Of a stretch of 64,000 nucleotides of DNA, positions 17,719-25,505 are shown piece by piece (position 1 is the stretch's first letter; every line of letters begins with the position of its first letter). Made by a program: the position numbers and the translations under genes. Source of the stretch: Pseudomonas putida (GTDB lineage: Bacteria > Pseudomonadota > Gammaproteobacteria > Pseudomonadales > Pseudomonadaceae); NCBI RefSeq assembly GCF_001941965.1, contig NZ_MKZO01000036.1, forward strand, positions 367,584-431,583, read 5' to 3'. The notes beneath the pieces were generated by a model, which ran no database searches, was not told where the DNA came from, and saw only the letters and a program-made list of their open reading frames with translations.

Positions 17719-18647
17719 TGGCGCCAGAGGAGAAAATGGCACGAAGGGTTCTAGCCATTCGCGGACTCCTCCCCCCTTTTGATCTCGACGCACTTGCTGC
17801 CGAGTACGGCGATCTAGACTACCTCAATCTTCCCTACGGTGTTGACGGCATAACCATTGGCATCGGTGGCGAACAGCGCCCCCAGATTCTCGTCAATTCC
17901 GCCGCGGCCCCAACGCGCCGAAAATTCACCCTGGCTCATGAAATTGGGCACATCGTCATTCCCTGGCACACCGGCACCATCGTCTCGCACCTTGACCCGG
18001 GTCACGCGGACGCTGCGTATGCACAGATGGAAGCCGAAGCCAATCGCTTTGCTGCCGAACTGCTGATGCCTTCGGACTGGCTGGCTCTCCAGTTCGAGCG
18101 AGCTGGAAGCGTGGAGAAGTACTTCCGCACAGTGCATGCGACAGCAGGCACCTCCCAGGAAGCGACGTTCTACAAGCTTTTCAAATCCTTGCCATCGCCT
18201 GTGATCTGCCTCCAGGTCGACAACAGCTCTCGTCTGTTGAAAGCAAAGCGCTCTCCAACAGCGCCGTATTACCAACCTGAAGAGGGGGCCTTGATCGATC
18301 CAGCGTACTTCGCAGCAAACAATCGCTATGAAACGTTTGAGATCGATGGGCAATGCTATGTGAGTTGGACATTCATCGGGCGAGATATAGCAGAAATCGA
18401 TTCACGACCTTGGCGGGAAATCTACGGCACTATCCTGGATGACACCGGGATGAGAGCGAACCTTCAAAGCATCAACGCTGTACTTGCCGGCGCATTCAAC
18501 AAGTCCAGAGCGCTGAGCGAACAGGATATCTGTGGGGCCATCTACCGGGCGTTTGATAACTACCAGCAGTATGGGCAGGTAGTGAACCATCCACTCTTCG
18601 AGCAGTACGTTATCAAGCGGGTTAAAGAGTTGAAGCAGCGTCGTTAA
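17718..18647 (+). CDS. ImmA/IrrE family metallo-endopeptidase
   Basis: 309 residues. The zinc peptidase motif HEIGH is at 74-78, with the third ligand helix EAEANRFAAELLMP at about 105-118. Family members cleave repressors or antitoxins (ImmA cuts ImmR; IrrE cuts DdrO). The C-terminal half (about 170-309) is a separate, unrecognised domain that could sense a signal. Start is 17718 (coupled TGATG) or ATG 17736 behind AGGAG. Third gene of the cassette, lower GC and with more AT-ending codons than neighbours, consistent with transfer. Confidence 0.85.
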   Translation: MAPEEKMARRVLAIRGLLPPFDLDALAAEYGDLDYLNLPYGVDGITIGIGGEQRPQILVNSAAAPTRRKFTLAHEIGHIVIPWHTGTIVSHLDPGHADAAYAQMEAEANRFAAELLMPSDWLALQFERAGSVEKYFRTVHATAGTSQEATFYKLFKSLPSPVICLQVDNSSRLLKAKRSPTAPYYQPEEGALIDPAYFAANNRYETFEIDGQCYVSWTFIGRDIAEIDSRPWREIYGTILDDTGMRANLQSINAVLAGAFNKSRALSEQDICGAIYRAFDNYQQYGQVVNHPLFEQYVIKRVKELKQRR

Positions 18648-18698
18648 CTGACCCGCAAGCCCGCCCGATGCCCGGCTGAGCTCTCTAACCAGGACCAC

Positions 18699-18729
18699 TT
18701 GAACTAAAAGCACTCAACAGGGGGCTAAG
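18699..18729 (+). promoter_or_regulatory. Promoter-like block upstream of the DUF421 gene
   Basis: TTGAACTAAA (18699-18708) followed at fixed distance by GGGCTAA (18722-18728). The same arrangement, 34 of 45 aligned bases, lies upstream of the topoisomerase IB gene at 20032. GAACTA-N17-GCTAA resembles an AlgU (sigma-22) stress promoter, but the assignment is tentative. Confidence 0.5.
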
Positions 18730-18759
18730 CCATTATCAGCCACTGACTCCGCCGCCCAC

Positions 18760-19449
18760 ATGACCGCTTTCGACTGGCCCCGCATGCTCCTCGACGACCA
18801 TCCCCTGGCCTTCCTCGGCGAAGTCATGGTCCGCACCCTGCTTGCCTATGCAGTGGTCTTCATCTTCCTCAAAGTCGCCGGCCGCCGCGGGGTGAAACAG
18901 CTTTCCCTGTTCGAACTGGTGGTAATCCTGACCTTGGGCTCTGCTGCCGGCGACGTGACCTTCTACCACGACGTGCCGATCCTGCCGGTGCTGATGGTAT
19001 TCGTCGCCATGGGCATCGCCTATCGCCTCACTACCCGCCTGTTGAGTCGCTATCACCACCTGCAACGCTGGCTCGAGGGAGAGCCTTTCATCCTGATCCG
19101 GGATGGCCGTTTCGAACTGGAAACCCTGAACAAGGGCAATATCGCCCACGACGAATTCCTCATGGAACTGCGCCAGGGTGGCGTGGAGCACCTGGGCCAG
19201 GTGCGCCTGGGCATCGTCGAGATCAACGGCGGCGTCAGCCTGTATTTCTACGAAAAGGACGAAACCCGCCCGGGCTTGCCCGTCTTGCCGCCGAGCCTGA
19301 AGGCAGTGCATCACCAGCCGGAGCACGACGGCTTGCACGCCTGCTTTCACTGCGGGGAATTGGCGACGCTGCAAGCAGGTCAGAGCCTGCAATGTTCGCG
19401 CTGTTCCGAACAGTGCTGGGTGCAGGCATTGAGCAACGCCAGGGCCTGA
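18760..19449 (+). CDS. DUF421/YetF-family membrane protein with C-terminal zinc ribbon
   Basis: 229 residues. Three N-terminal transmembrane helices (about 20-90), then the cytosolic YetF-type domain with GEPFILIRDGRFELETLNKGNI and DEFLMELRQGGV. An added C-terminal tail carries two Cys pairs (CFHC and CSRCSEQC, about 195-220), a likely zinc ribbon not found in short YetF proteins. Role unknown; homologues in spore-formers act in germination and stress. Convergent with the DUF2442 gene. Confidence 0.8.
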   Translation: MTAFDWPRMLLDDHPLAFLGEVMVRTLLAYAVVFIFLKVAGRRGVKQLSLFELVVILTLGSAAGDVTFYHDVPILPVLMVFVAMGIAYRLTTRLLSRYHHLQRWLEGEPFILIRDGRFELETLNKGNIAHDEFLMELRQGGVEHLGQVRLGIVEINGGVSLYFYEKDETRPGLPVLPPSLKAVHHQPEHDGLHACFHCGELATLQAGQSLQCSRCSEQCWVQALSNARA

Positions 19450-19457
19450 GCGAGCAG

Positions 19458-19910
19458 TCAGGCAGCTTTCTGCTCCAACGCCTCCCACCCAAGGCAGGCC
19501 AACGCCAACGTTCTTGGCACAACTTCACGCCCGCTGCTGTACCTGCTAATACTCCGGGCACTCACGCCAAGTGCATCAGCAGCCTGTTCGAGCGTCATCC
19601 GATGCCGCAGCCGCCAGCGGATGAAGATCCGGGTGTTTTCATCGGGCGCAGTCTGGGCAAGCGCGTCCAGCAACAAGGTGTCTGCGCCGATCTGGATATC
19701 CAGCGCTGGCCATTCAACAGTCCATCCCCCGTCACCTAACGTGGCGCCTTCGAATGCCTTGCCTTTGGAAAGAGGTGCCAGCCCTGGATACGCTGCAAGC
19801 GCATCGCTCATGTCGAGTTCGAAGCGCTGACCGTTGGTGAAGACCAGTTCCAAGCGCTTGCCCGGATGCGGCTGAACAGCCCGAAGGCGAGGTCGTTTCA
19901 TTGATGCCAT
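19458..19910 (-). CDS. DUF2442 domain protein with C-terminal helix-turn-helix
   Basis: 150 residues. The N-terminal domain (about 5-80: RLRAVQPHPGKRLELVFTNG, then FELDMSDALAAYPGLAPL) is DUF2442. A C-terminal segment MTLEQAADALGVSARSISRYSSG is a clear helix-turn-helix. Probably a small DNA-binding regulator, possibly an antitoxin-like protein, but no partner gene is visible. ATG 19910 is set by GGAG 8 bases before it. Confidence 0.75.
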   Translation of the reverse strand: MASMKRPRLRAVQPHPGKRLELVFTNGQRFELDMSDALAAYPGLAPLSKGKAFEGATLGDGGWTVEWPALDIQIGADTLLLDALAQTAPDENTRIFIRWRLRHRMTLEQAADALGVSARSISRYSSGREVVPRTLALACLGWEALEQKAA

Positions 19911-20031
19911 TTCATCCACTCCTTTATTGGCCCAAGCGCCTCTCAGTCCAAGGCTGCCCAGCAGCCTAGGCGACTCTGCCCCCAACTCACCCAGAAAATC
20001 GTCGCGAAATATGACTCCCCCAACGAATCCC

Positions 20032-20062
20032 TTGAACTAAATCCCCTCCAAACCGGGCTAAC
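20032..20062 (+). promoter_or_regulatory. Promoter-like block upstream of topoisomerase IB
   Basis: TTGAACTAAA (20032-20041) and GGGCTAA (20055-20061) with identical spacing to the block at 18699, and a shared downstream tail (CCA..TA..CAGC). Confidence 0.5.
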
Positions 20063-20097
20063 CCAATACCAGCATCGTTCCCAAGCGAGCCCCCAAA

Positions 20098-21111
20098 GTG
20101 AGCGACCTCCCCCTCCTCCCCCCCGGCCTCCACTACGTCGACGACACCGCCCCCGGCATCACCCGCCGCAAGCTCCGTGGCAAGTTCGCCTACTTCACCC
20201 CATCCGGAGACCGCATCCGCGACCAGTCCGAAATCACCCGCCTCAACGCCCTGGCCATCCCCCCGGCCTACACCAACGTGTGGATCTGCCCCGACCCCGC
20301 CGGCCATCTCCAGGCCACTGGCCGCGACGCCCGGGGCCGCAAGCAATACCGCTACCACCCGCGCTGGCGCGAGATCCGCGACGCGGACAAATACGGCAGC
20401 CTGCTGGCCTTCGGCAAAGCCCTGCCGGACCTGCGCGCCACCCTGCAACAACACCTCGCCCGCCCCGAACACAGCCGCGAGAAGGTCATGGCCACGGTCA
20501 TCCACCTGCTCGACGAAACCCTGATCCGCATCGGCAACGCCCGCTACGCCGAGCAGAACCGCTCCTACGGCCTGACCACCCTGCGCAACCGCCACGTCGA
20601 GGTGACCGGCAGCACCATCCGTTTCCATTTCCGCGGCAAGAGCGGCATCGAGCACGAGGTCAGCGTCAATGACCGCCGCCTGGCCCGGATCATCAAGAGC
20701 TGCCTGGAGCTCCCCGGCCAGCAACTCTTCCAGTACCTGGACGAACACGGCGAGCGGCATAGCGTGACGTCGAGCGATATCAACCGGTATTTGCAGGAAC
20801 TGACCGGCGCCGAGTTCACCGCCAAGCACTACCGCACCTGGGCCGGCAGTGCCCTGGCCCTGACCCTGTTGCGCGAGCTGGAATGGCAGCCGGAAACCGC
20901 GGCGAAGAAGCATGTGGTGGGGATCATCAAGGAAGTGGCGGCGGAGCTGCGCAACACCCCGGCCGTGTGCCGCAAGTGCTACATCCATCCGGCGCTGATC
21001 GAGGCCTTCCATGCGGGAGAACTGGCCGGCCTGCGCATGGCCGCTGCGCGCAAGGGACTACGCGCGGAAGAGAGTCTGCTGATGCGTTTTCTGGAAAAGT
21101 TGCCTGTTTAA
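20098..21111 (+). CDS. DNA topoisomerase IB
   Basis: 337-residue bacterial/poxvirus-type enzyme that relaxes supercoils through a 3'-phosphotyrosine. It has the catalytic-core segments KHYRTWAGSALAL and the active-site tyrosine in CRKCYIHP (Tyr295), plus the N-terminal beta domain with GKFAYFTPSGDRIRD. GTG start with only a weak ribosome site. Single gene, behind a promoter block shared with the DUF421 gene. Family members in Pseudomonas are accessory and often stress-linked. Confidence 0.93.
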   Translation: MSDLPLLPPGLHYVDDTAPGITRRKLRGKFAYFTPSGDRIRDQSEITRLNALAIPPAYTNVWICPDPAGHLQATGRDARGRKQYRYHPRWREIRDADKYGSLLAFGKALPDLRATLQQHLARPEHSREKVMATVIHLLDETLIRIGNARYAEQNRSYGLTTLRNRHVEVTGSTIRFHFRGKSGIEHEVSVNDRRLARIIKSCLELPGQQLFQYLDEHGERHSVTSSDINRYLQELTGAEFTAKHYRTWAGSALALTLLRELEWQPETAAKKHVVGIIKEVAAELRNTPAVCRKCYIHPALIEAFHAGELAGLRMAAARKGLRAEESLLMRFLEKLPV

Positions 21112-21147
21112 GAAGGCTCACCCGCAGGCGAGCCTTCCCGTGCCGAG

Positions 21148-21465
21148 CTACTGGGCACTTACCCGCAATCGCCCCATTTCGATGCCGTCGATCACCGCAT
21201 CCACCAGGCCTTTAGCCATTTCCGCCGAATACAACGACGAGAAGAGCAGCCCGTTCTTGGGCACGTCTTCGGCGAATTCGGTGAGTTGCTGGAGGGTGTC
21301 GTAGATCCCTTTTATCAACAGGGATGCATGGACCAGGGCATCTTCCGTGTCGATTTCCGCACGGACGGTGAACATCGGGGTATGGCCAGCCTTGCAGTGC
21401 CCGAAGGCGACCATGGCCGTTTTGCCAAAGATGGCGCGGGGTGGATCTGGAACGATCTTGTTCAT
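21148..21465 (-). CDS. DUF6124-type small protein
   Basis: 105 residues beginning MNKIVPDPP, then MFTVRAEIDTEDALVHASLLIKG and a helical C-terminus; this pattern matches small Pseudomonas proteins grouped as DUF6124 (function unknown). ATG 21465 follows AGGGAG at 7 bases, so the longer frame to 21600 is rejected. Convergent with the topoisomerase gene. Confidence 0.7.
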   Translation of the reverse strand: MNKIVPDPPRAIFGKTAMVAFGHCKAGHTPMFTVRAEIDTEDALVHASLLIKGIYDTLQQLTEFAEDVPKNGLLFSSLYSAEMAKGLVDAVIDGIEMGRLRVSAQ

Positions 21466-21792
21466 GGTGAAACTCCCTACTGTGATTCGATCCGCCACCC
21501 GCTTGCGACCAAACAATAGGGTGGCAACTGTACGCAGGTTGGTCGACCGGACACAGTAGGAACCCGGCAGGGCCGAAGCCCTCCTACGCACAGCTGCCAT
21601 AACACGGCATTGCCGACGTTGAGAAACGTCAGCAAAGGGAAGTCAGGCATCTGCACGACTACTGTGTAATTCCAGGCGACCAAACCCGGATCGCCAAACC
21701 GCAGCGACCGCGAGAGCCTACATTTCATCTCCGGGTCAGGCAAGGAAACAGTGCCCGCAATGAGTGTCAGGCAGAACCGGGACTCAGGTTTT

Positions 21793-21834
21793 ACGACGGC
21801 TTCGCCGCCGTTCGCGAGCAAGCTCGCTCCCACA
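21793..21834. repeat. REP-like element (GCGAGCAAGCTCGC type)
   Basis: TTCGCGAGCAAGCTCGCTCCC with a preceding GGCTTCGCCGCC hairpin. This differs from the other REP types here. Apart from this and the fic operator, the gap 21466-21957 shows nothing I can identify. Confidence 0.7.
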
Positions 21835-21883
21835 CCGCCTGCTTTGACTGAGATTGATGCGGGGTCAGGACTTGCCAACCCCC

Positions 21884-21914
21884 GTGAGCCGAATAAACTT
21901 CCTATTCGGCTCAC
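21884..21914. promoter_or_regulatory. fic operator half 1 (inverted repeat)
   Basis: GTGAGCCGAATA, 7 bases, TATTCGGCTCAC: perfect 12-base arms. The second repeat with the same sequence and spacer length begins 35 bases later. Confidence 0.75.
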
Positions 21915-21918
21915 TAAA

Positions 21919-21947
21919 TGAGCCGAATAGCATACGTATTCGGCTCA
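21919..21947. promoter_or_regulatory. fic operator half 2 (inverted repeat)
   Basis: TGAGCCGAATA, 7 bases, TATTCGGCTCA: perfect 11-base arms ending at the AGAGG ribosome site of fic. Bound protein would cover the promoter or translation start. The Fic protein's own winged helix is the obvious candidate binder. Confidence 0.75.
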
Positions 21948-21957
21948 GAGGCAAAAA

Positions 21958-23103
21958 ATGGCCCCCACCTGGATCTGGCAACACCCGCAATGGCCAGCCT
22001 TCACTTGGCAAGCAGATCAACTCACCGACCTGCTGCGCCAGTGCGTCCGCCAACAGGGCCTGCTCCTGGGCAAGATGGGCTCGGTAGACGACGAGCAAAG
22101 CCGCCAGAGCATGCTCGACGCCCTCCTGCAAAACATCCTCACCTCCTCCGCCATCGAGGGCGAAACCCTCAACGCCAGCTCCGTCCGTTCCTCCCTCGCC
22201 CGCCGCCTGGGCGTGGAAGAACCCGGCCCGACCACCGCCCGCAGCGAAGGCCTGGCCGAACTGATGCTCAACGCCATCGAGCACGCCGACCAGCCCCTGA
22301 CGCTGAAGCGCCTGTTCAACTGGCACGAATTGCTGTTCCCGAATCCGGAAAACGCCCTTGCCCACCGCCCCCTGCAAGTCGGCAGCCTGCGCGGCGACGA
22401 GCCCATGCAGGTCGTCTCCGGCCGCATCGACCGCCCCACTGTGCATTTCGAAGCCCCACCTCGCCTCGGCCTCGAAGATCACCTGGCAACCTTCATCGAC
22501 TGGTTCAACACCGACTCGAAAACCCTCGACCCGCTGCTGCGCGCCGGCATCACCCACCTGTGGTTCGTCACCCTGCATCCCTTCGACGACGGCAACGGCC
22601 GCCTGACCCGCGCCCTCACCGACCTCGCCCTGGCCCAGGGCGACCAACAGGCGATCCGCTTCTACGCCATGTCGGCGAGCATCCTTGAGCATCGCCCGGC
22701 CTATTACCGCATCCTCGAGCAGACGCAGAAAGGCTCGCTGGATATCACCGACTGGCTGAGCTGGTTCCTGCAAATCCTGCTGGACTCCATAGCCCAGGCC
22801 CTCGCCACCATCGACCGGGTGCTGCACAAGACACGGTTCTGGCAGGCACACAGAGAAACGCCGCTATCGGCCGAGCAATTGAAGGTGATCAATCGCCTGC
22901 TGGACGGCGGCGCGAAGGGATTCGAAGACGGGATCAACGCAGCGCAGTATCAGGCCGTGGCCAAGGTCAGCAAGGCCACGGCCACTCGCCATCTGGCGGA
23001 TCTGCTGGATAAAGGTGTCCTGGAGAAGCTTCCGGGGGGTGGTCGGAGCACGCGTTATCGGGTGACTGAGGTCAGGAGCCAGCCTTGGCAATGTATGGAG
23101 TGA
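21958..23103 (+). CDS. Fic family protein with N-terminal DUF4172 and C-terminal winged helix
   Basis: 381 residues. Predicted AMP-transferase: Fic motif HPFDDGNGRLTR begins at His207, and the inhibitory motif TSSAIEGE (62-69) lies N-terminal, making it a class II (self-inhibited) Fic. The first 60 residues (WIWQHPQWPAFTW) fit DUF4172; the C-terminal part with VSKATATRHLADLLDKGVL is a winged helix. The combination suggests autoregulation through the tandem inverted repeats directly upstream. The last residues are encoded opposite the 3' end of hicB. Confidence 0.9.
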   Translation: MAPTWIWQHPQWPAFTWQADQLTDLLRQCVRQQGLLLGKMGSVDDEQSRQSMLDALLQNILTSSAIEGETLNASSVRSSLARRLGVEEPGPTTARSEGLAELMLNAIEHADQPLTLKRLFNWHELLFPNPENALAHRPLQVGSLRGDEPMQVVSGRIDRPTVHFEAPPRLGLEDHLATFIDWFNTDSKTLDPLLRAGITHLWFVTLHPFDDGNGRLTRALTDLALAQGDQQAIRFYAMSASILEHRPAYYRILEQTQKGSLDITDWLSWFLQILLDSIAQALATIDRVLHKTRFWQAHRETPLSAEQLKVINRLLDGGAKGFEDGINAAQYQAVAKVSKATATRHLADLLDKGVLEKLPGGGRSTRYRVTEVRSQPWQCME

Positions 23104-23353
23104 TGTCGATTTCCACCAGAGTCCATACGCCGCCAGCGTAATTGGGGTCAGTCTGCCAGGTCTCGATGGAGGTGCCTTGCGGTAAAGAATCGCCATCGGC
23201 GACCAGCGCTTCGAAATGCAGGGCCAGCGCTTCTTGAGCGTTACCTATCGCCTCGTCGACAGTTTCGCCACCACTGAAACAGCCTGGGACATCGGGGATG
23301 GTTATGCCGTAGTCCGAGTCGGGGTCCTTGTGGATAACGATGGGGAATTTCAT
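23072..23353 (-). CDS. hicB: HicB-family antitoxin, short, without HicA
   Basis: 93 residues with the HicB RNase-H-like fold sequence: DSDYGITIPDVPGCFSGG, EALALHFEALVADG and VEIDITPY. Many HicB proteins continue past this point with a DNA-binding domain; here the frame stops ten residues on, inside the 32-base overlap with the fic 3' end. Upstream on the same strand, where hicA would lie, I find only non-coding sequence and REPs. Probably an orphan remnant. Could still bind an unlinked toxin. Confidence 0.8.
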   Translation of the reverse strand: MKFPIVIHKDPDSDYGITIPDVPGCFSGGETVDEAIGNAQEALALHFEALVADGDSLPQGTSIETWQTDPNYAGGVWTLVEIDITPYIAKAGS

Positions 23354-23479
23354 GGAGGTTCTCCGGTAGATGTTGGCCGGATAACCATAGGCAGATCACA
23401 TATTCATCACAGCCCTGAAAAGCTGGTTTTGTGTATGCAGTTTTTTCCAGGCAAGAAGCTGAATCTGTGTTGTAACCAA

Positions 23480-23511
23480 GGGCCTCATCGCCGGCCACGC
23501 CGGCTCCCACA
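23480..23511. repeat. REP element (GCCGGCCACGCCGGC type)
   Basis: CATCGCCGGCCACGCCGGCTCC, the same type as 16535-16564. It lies in the 387-base gap 23354-23740 together with the pair below; no gene is seen there. Confidence 0.75.
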
Positions 23512-23535
23512 CGACCGGGTACACCACGACCTTGT

Positions 23536-23712
23536 AGGAGCTGGCTTGCCTGCGATGGACCGCGTCAGCGGTCCCAAGACCTGTCACGCCGCATCAATGG
23601 ATGAATACGATCAGGCCGTCGCGGTGAAGATGAGACCTCACATGAAAGAGACTCGTGCAGGATGGTTTTGGGACCGCTGACGCGGTCCATCGCAGGTAAA
23701 CCAGCTCCTACA
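23536..23712. repeat. Inverted pair of REP elements (TAGGAGCTGGCTTGCCTGC type)
   Basis: Two inverted copies with GATGGACCGC...GCGGTCC extensions about 90 bases apart. The same unit occurs at 29806-29982, including GGATGGTTTTGGGACCGCT on the inner side. Confidence 0.85.
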
Positions 23713-23740
23713 CCGGTCGTGGCGGTCTCAAGTACTGAAC

Positions 23741-25030
23741 TCAGAACCCAAAGACCAACAACACCTGCCCATACACATTCCCCCGCGCCGTCCCAAACTG
23801 ACTCCCACCCGCCTCCGCGCTCCGCGTCGGCTTGTAATACCCCACCAACGGCAACACGCTCCAGTGCTCATCAACCGCCCATTCGGCATATACATCCAGC
23901 TCCCGCGCATCGCGATTGCCGAGGCTGCGGTCGATCGTGTCGAAGTCATAGAACAGCGCCCCGACATTCACGCTATCGCTCACCGCCGCCTTGACCCCGA
24001 CATGCTGCACCCGGGTATTGCTGTTGAACGGCCCGGCATAGTTGGACGCCACCTCGCCCTGGAACCAGGTCCCCAGCGCCCGGCCATTACCGTAGAACAA
24101 CGGGTCATAGCCTTCCGAGAAGCGGCTGTAGCGGTAGTTGACCACCGGCCTGCCCGGCAACTGCGAGAAGGTCCAGCCCGCCTCCAGGTACCACGCACTT
24201 TCCTGCCCGCCAGACTTGCGCTCCCAGGCATGCTCCCCCGCCAGGAACAGGTCGCTGACCCCGGCATTGCCCTGCCCGCGCACGCTGTAGAGCTTCATGC
24301 CCTTGCGCTCGGGATAGAGGATGTCGGCCAGTTCCTGATCGGTATCACTGACCTTGATCGCCGTAAGCCCCACGGTCCCAACCTCGACCACATGCTCCAG
24401 CGTCGCCACGGACAATTCAGGCCTGGCCTGTGCCGGGTTGTCGGACTTGAGCCACATCAGGTCACCACGCCAGCCCTCCTTGCCACCCCAGCGCACAATG
24501 GCCGTCTGGTCGAAGGCCTTGCGCCCGGTGAGGTAGTAGGCGCCACCGCGATTGACCTCGCCATCGAGCAAGCCCTTGCCGATATTCAGTGCGTCGCCAG
24601 AGATCAGGAAGCCATCCCCGACCACCACGTTCTGTCGCCCGCCAGAGATTTCCAGCAGGTCACTGCGCCAGCCGAGATAAGCGTTCTCGACCTTGGTGGT
24701 GCGCTCATCCCCCACCGTCCAGCCCGCCGCGTCGCCATCCCCAAAGCTGGCACTGCTGACCCAGTCGAGCCCGCCAAACACTTCACCCGCCGCAATCCCT
24801 CGGCGTTTGAACTCGACCCCATAGTGCAACGTGGCTTCCTGCCAATTGACGCTGCCCGCCTCGCGCATGCCGGTCTGTGCATAACTTTCCCCGCTGTGGA
24901 AAACCCCGACGGCGCCCTGCACCTTGGCAGACAGTTCGGTGTCGGTGTCTTCGTACAGCGTGACCGCTCCGGCCATCGGCGAGAGCGCAAGAAGCAGTGG
25001 CAGGGATGCCTGTAATTGTTGTTTTCGCAT
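23741..25030 (-). CDS. Outer-membrane beta-barrel porin of an amine-catabolic cluster
   Basis: 429 residues, signal peptide at the N-terminus (cleavage near SPMAGA-V), then alternating amphipathic strands rich in Gly/Tyr/Trp and a C-terminal phenylalanine (VLLVFGF), the outer-membrane sorting signature. It is not OprD-like in sequence; the exact family is not recognised (perhaps alginate-export-like). ATG 25030 chosen over a non-conserved extension. Last gene of a minus-strand operon, so it probably admits the amine substrate handled by the upstream genes. Confidence 0.7.
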   Translation of the reverse strand: MRKQQLQASLPLLLALSPMAGAVTLYEDTDTELSAKVQGAVGVFHSGESYAQTGMREAGSVNWQEATLHYGVEFKRRGIAAGEVFGGLDWVSSASFGDGDAAGWTVGDERTTKVENAYLGWRSDLLEISGGRQNVVVGDGFLISGDALNIGKGLLDGEVNRGGAYYLTGRKAFDQTAIVRWGGKEGWRGDLMWLKSDNPAQARPELSVATLEHVVEVGTVGLTAIKVSDTDQELADILYPERKGMKLYSVRGQGNAGVSDLFLAGEHAWERKSGGQESAWYLEAGWTFSQLPGRPVVNYRYSRFSEGYDPLFYGNGRALGTWFQGEVASNYAGPFNSNTRVQHVGVKAAVSDSVNVGALFYDFDTIDRSLGNRDARELDVYAEWAVDEHWSVLPLVGYYKPTRSAEAGGSQFGTARGNVYGQVLLVFGF

Positions 25031-25049
25031 CGTCAGTCCCCAGGAAAAG

Positions 25050-25439
25050 TCAGGCAGGAATTTCGCCTTCGGCGTACATGTCGGCAACCACGCGCCAGTC
25101 ACCGCCGATCAGGCGCCAGACGAACAGGCTCTTCATCGAGAAGGCGTCGCCCGCCAGCGGCAGCACGCGCCAGGTAACCCAGGTGTAGGCCGCGCCCTCG
25201 CCCAGTTCGGCCAGGCGGTCGATACGGATCGAGGCACCACGGGAGTCGTTGACCAGCACGGCCAGCAGCGCCTGCAATTTCTCGGTGCCGTGGTACAGCG
25301 CATCGCTGCCGGCGCCGGTGATCTCGGTGTTTTCCGTGTACAGCTCACGGACGATGGCGTTGCCGTCGCGGCGCTCCCACAGCTGTTGCAGCAGTTCGAG
25401 ACGGGCTTGCAGGGCATTTCTCAGGGCAGCATCAGGCAT
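25050..25439 (-). CDS. SnoaL/NTF2-like protein
   Basis: 129 residues with an NTF2-like cone pattern: an N-terminal helix with LQQLWERRDGNAIVRELYTENTEITG and C-terminal strands ending WRLIGGDWRVVADMY. Such proteins are small enzymes or ligand binders. GAGGA precedes the ATG. It sits between the oxidase and porin genes on one strand; its role there is unknown. Confidence 0.75.
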   Translation of the reverse strand: MPDAALRNALQARLELLQQLWERRDGNAIVRELYTENTEITGAGSDALYHGTEKLQALLAVLVNDSRGASIRIDRLAELGEGAAYTWVTWRVLPLAGDAFSMKSLFVWRLIGGDWRVVADMYAEGEIPA

Positions 25440-25505
25440 GTTCGAATCCTCTCGGTCGAAGTTGGAGGCCCCCGGGTGGGGGCGGTCGGGAAAAGGCGTC
25501 GGCGG

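Noticed and set aside
23354..23590. A hicA toxin gene upstream of hicB
   Set aside because: I read the region on the hicB strand and found no frame with HicA features (short basic dsRBD-like protein with the conserved His); only REP-related sequence is present.
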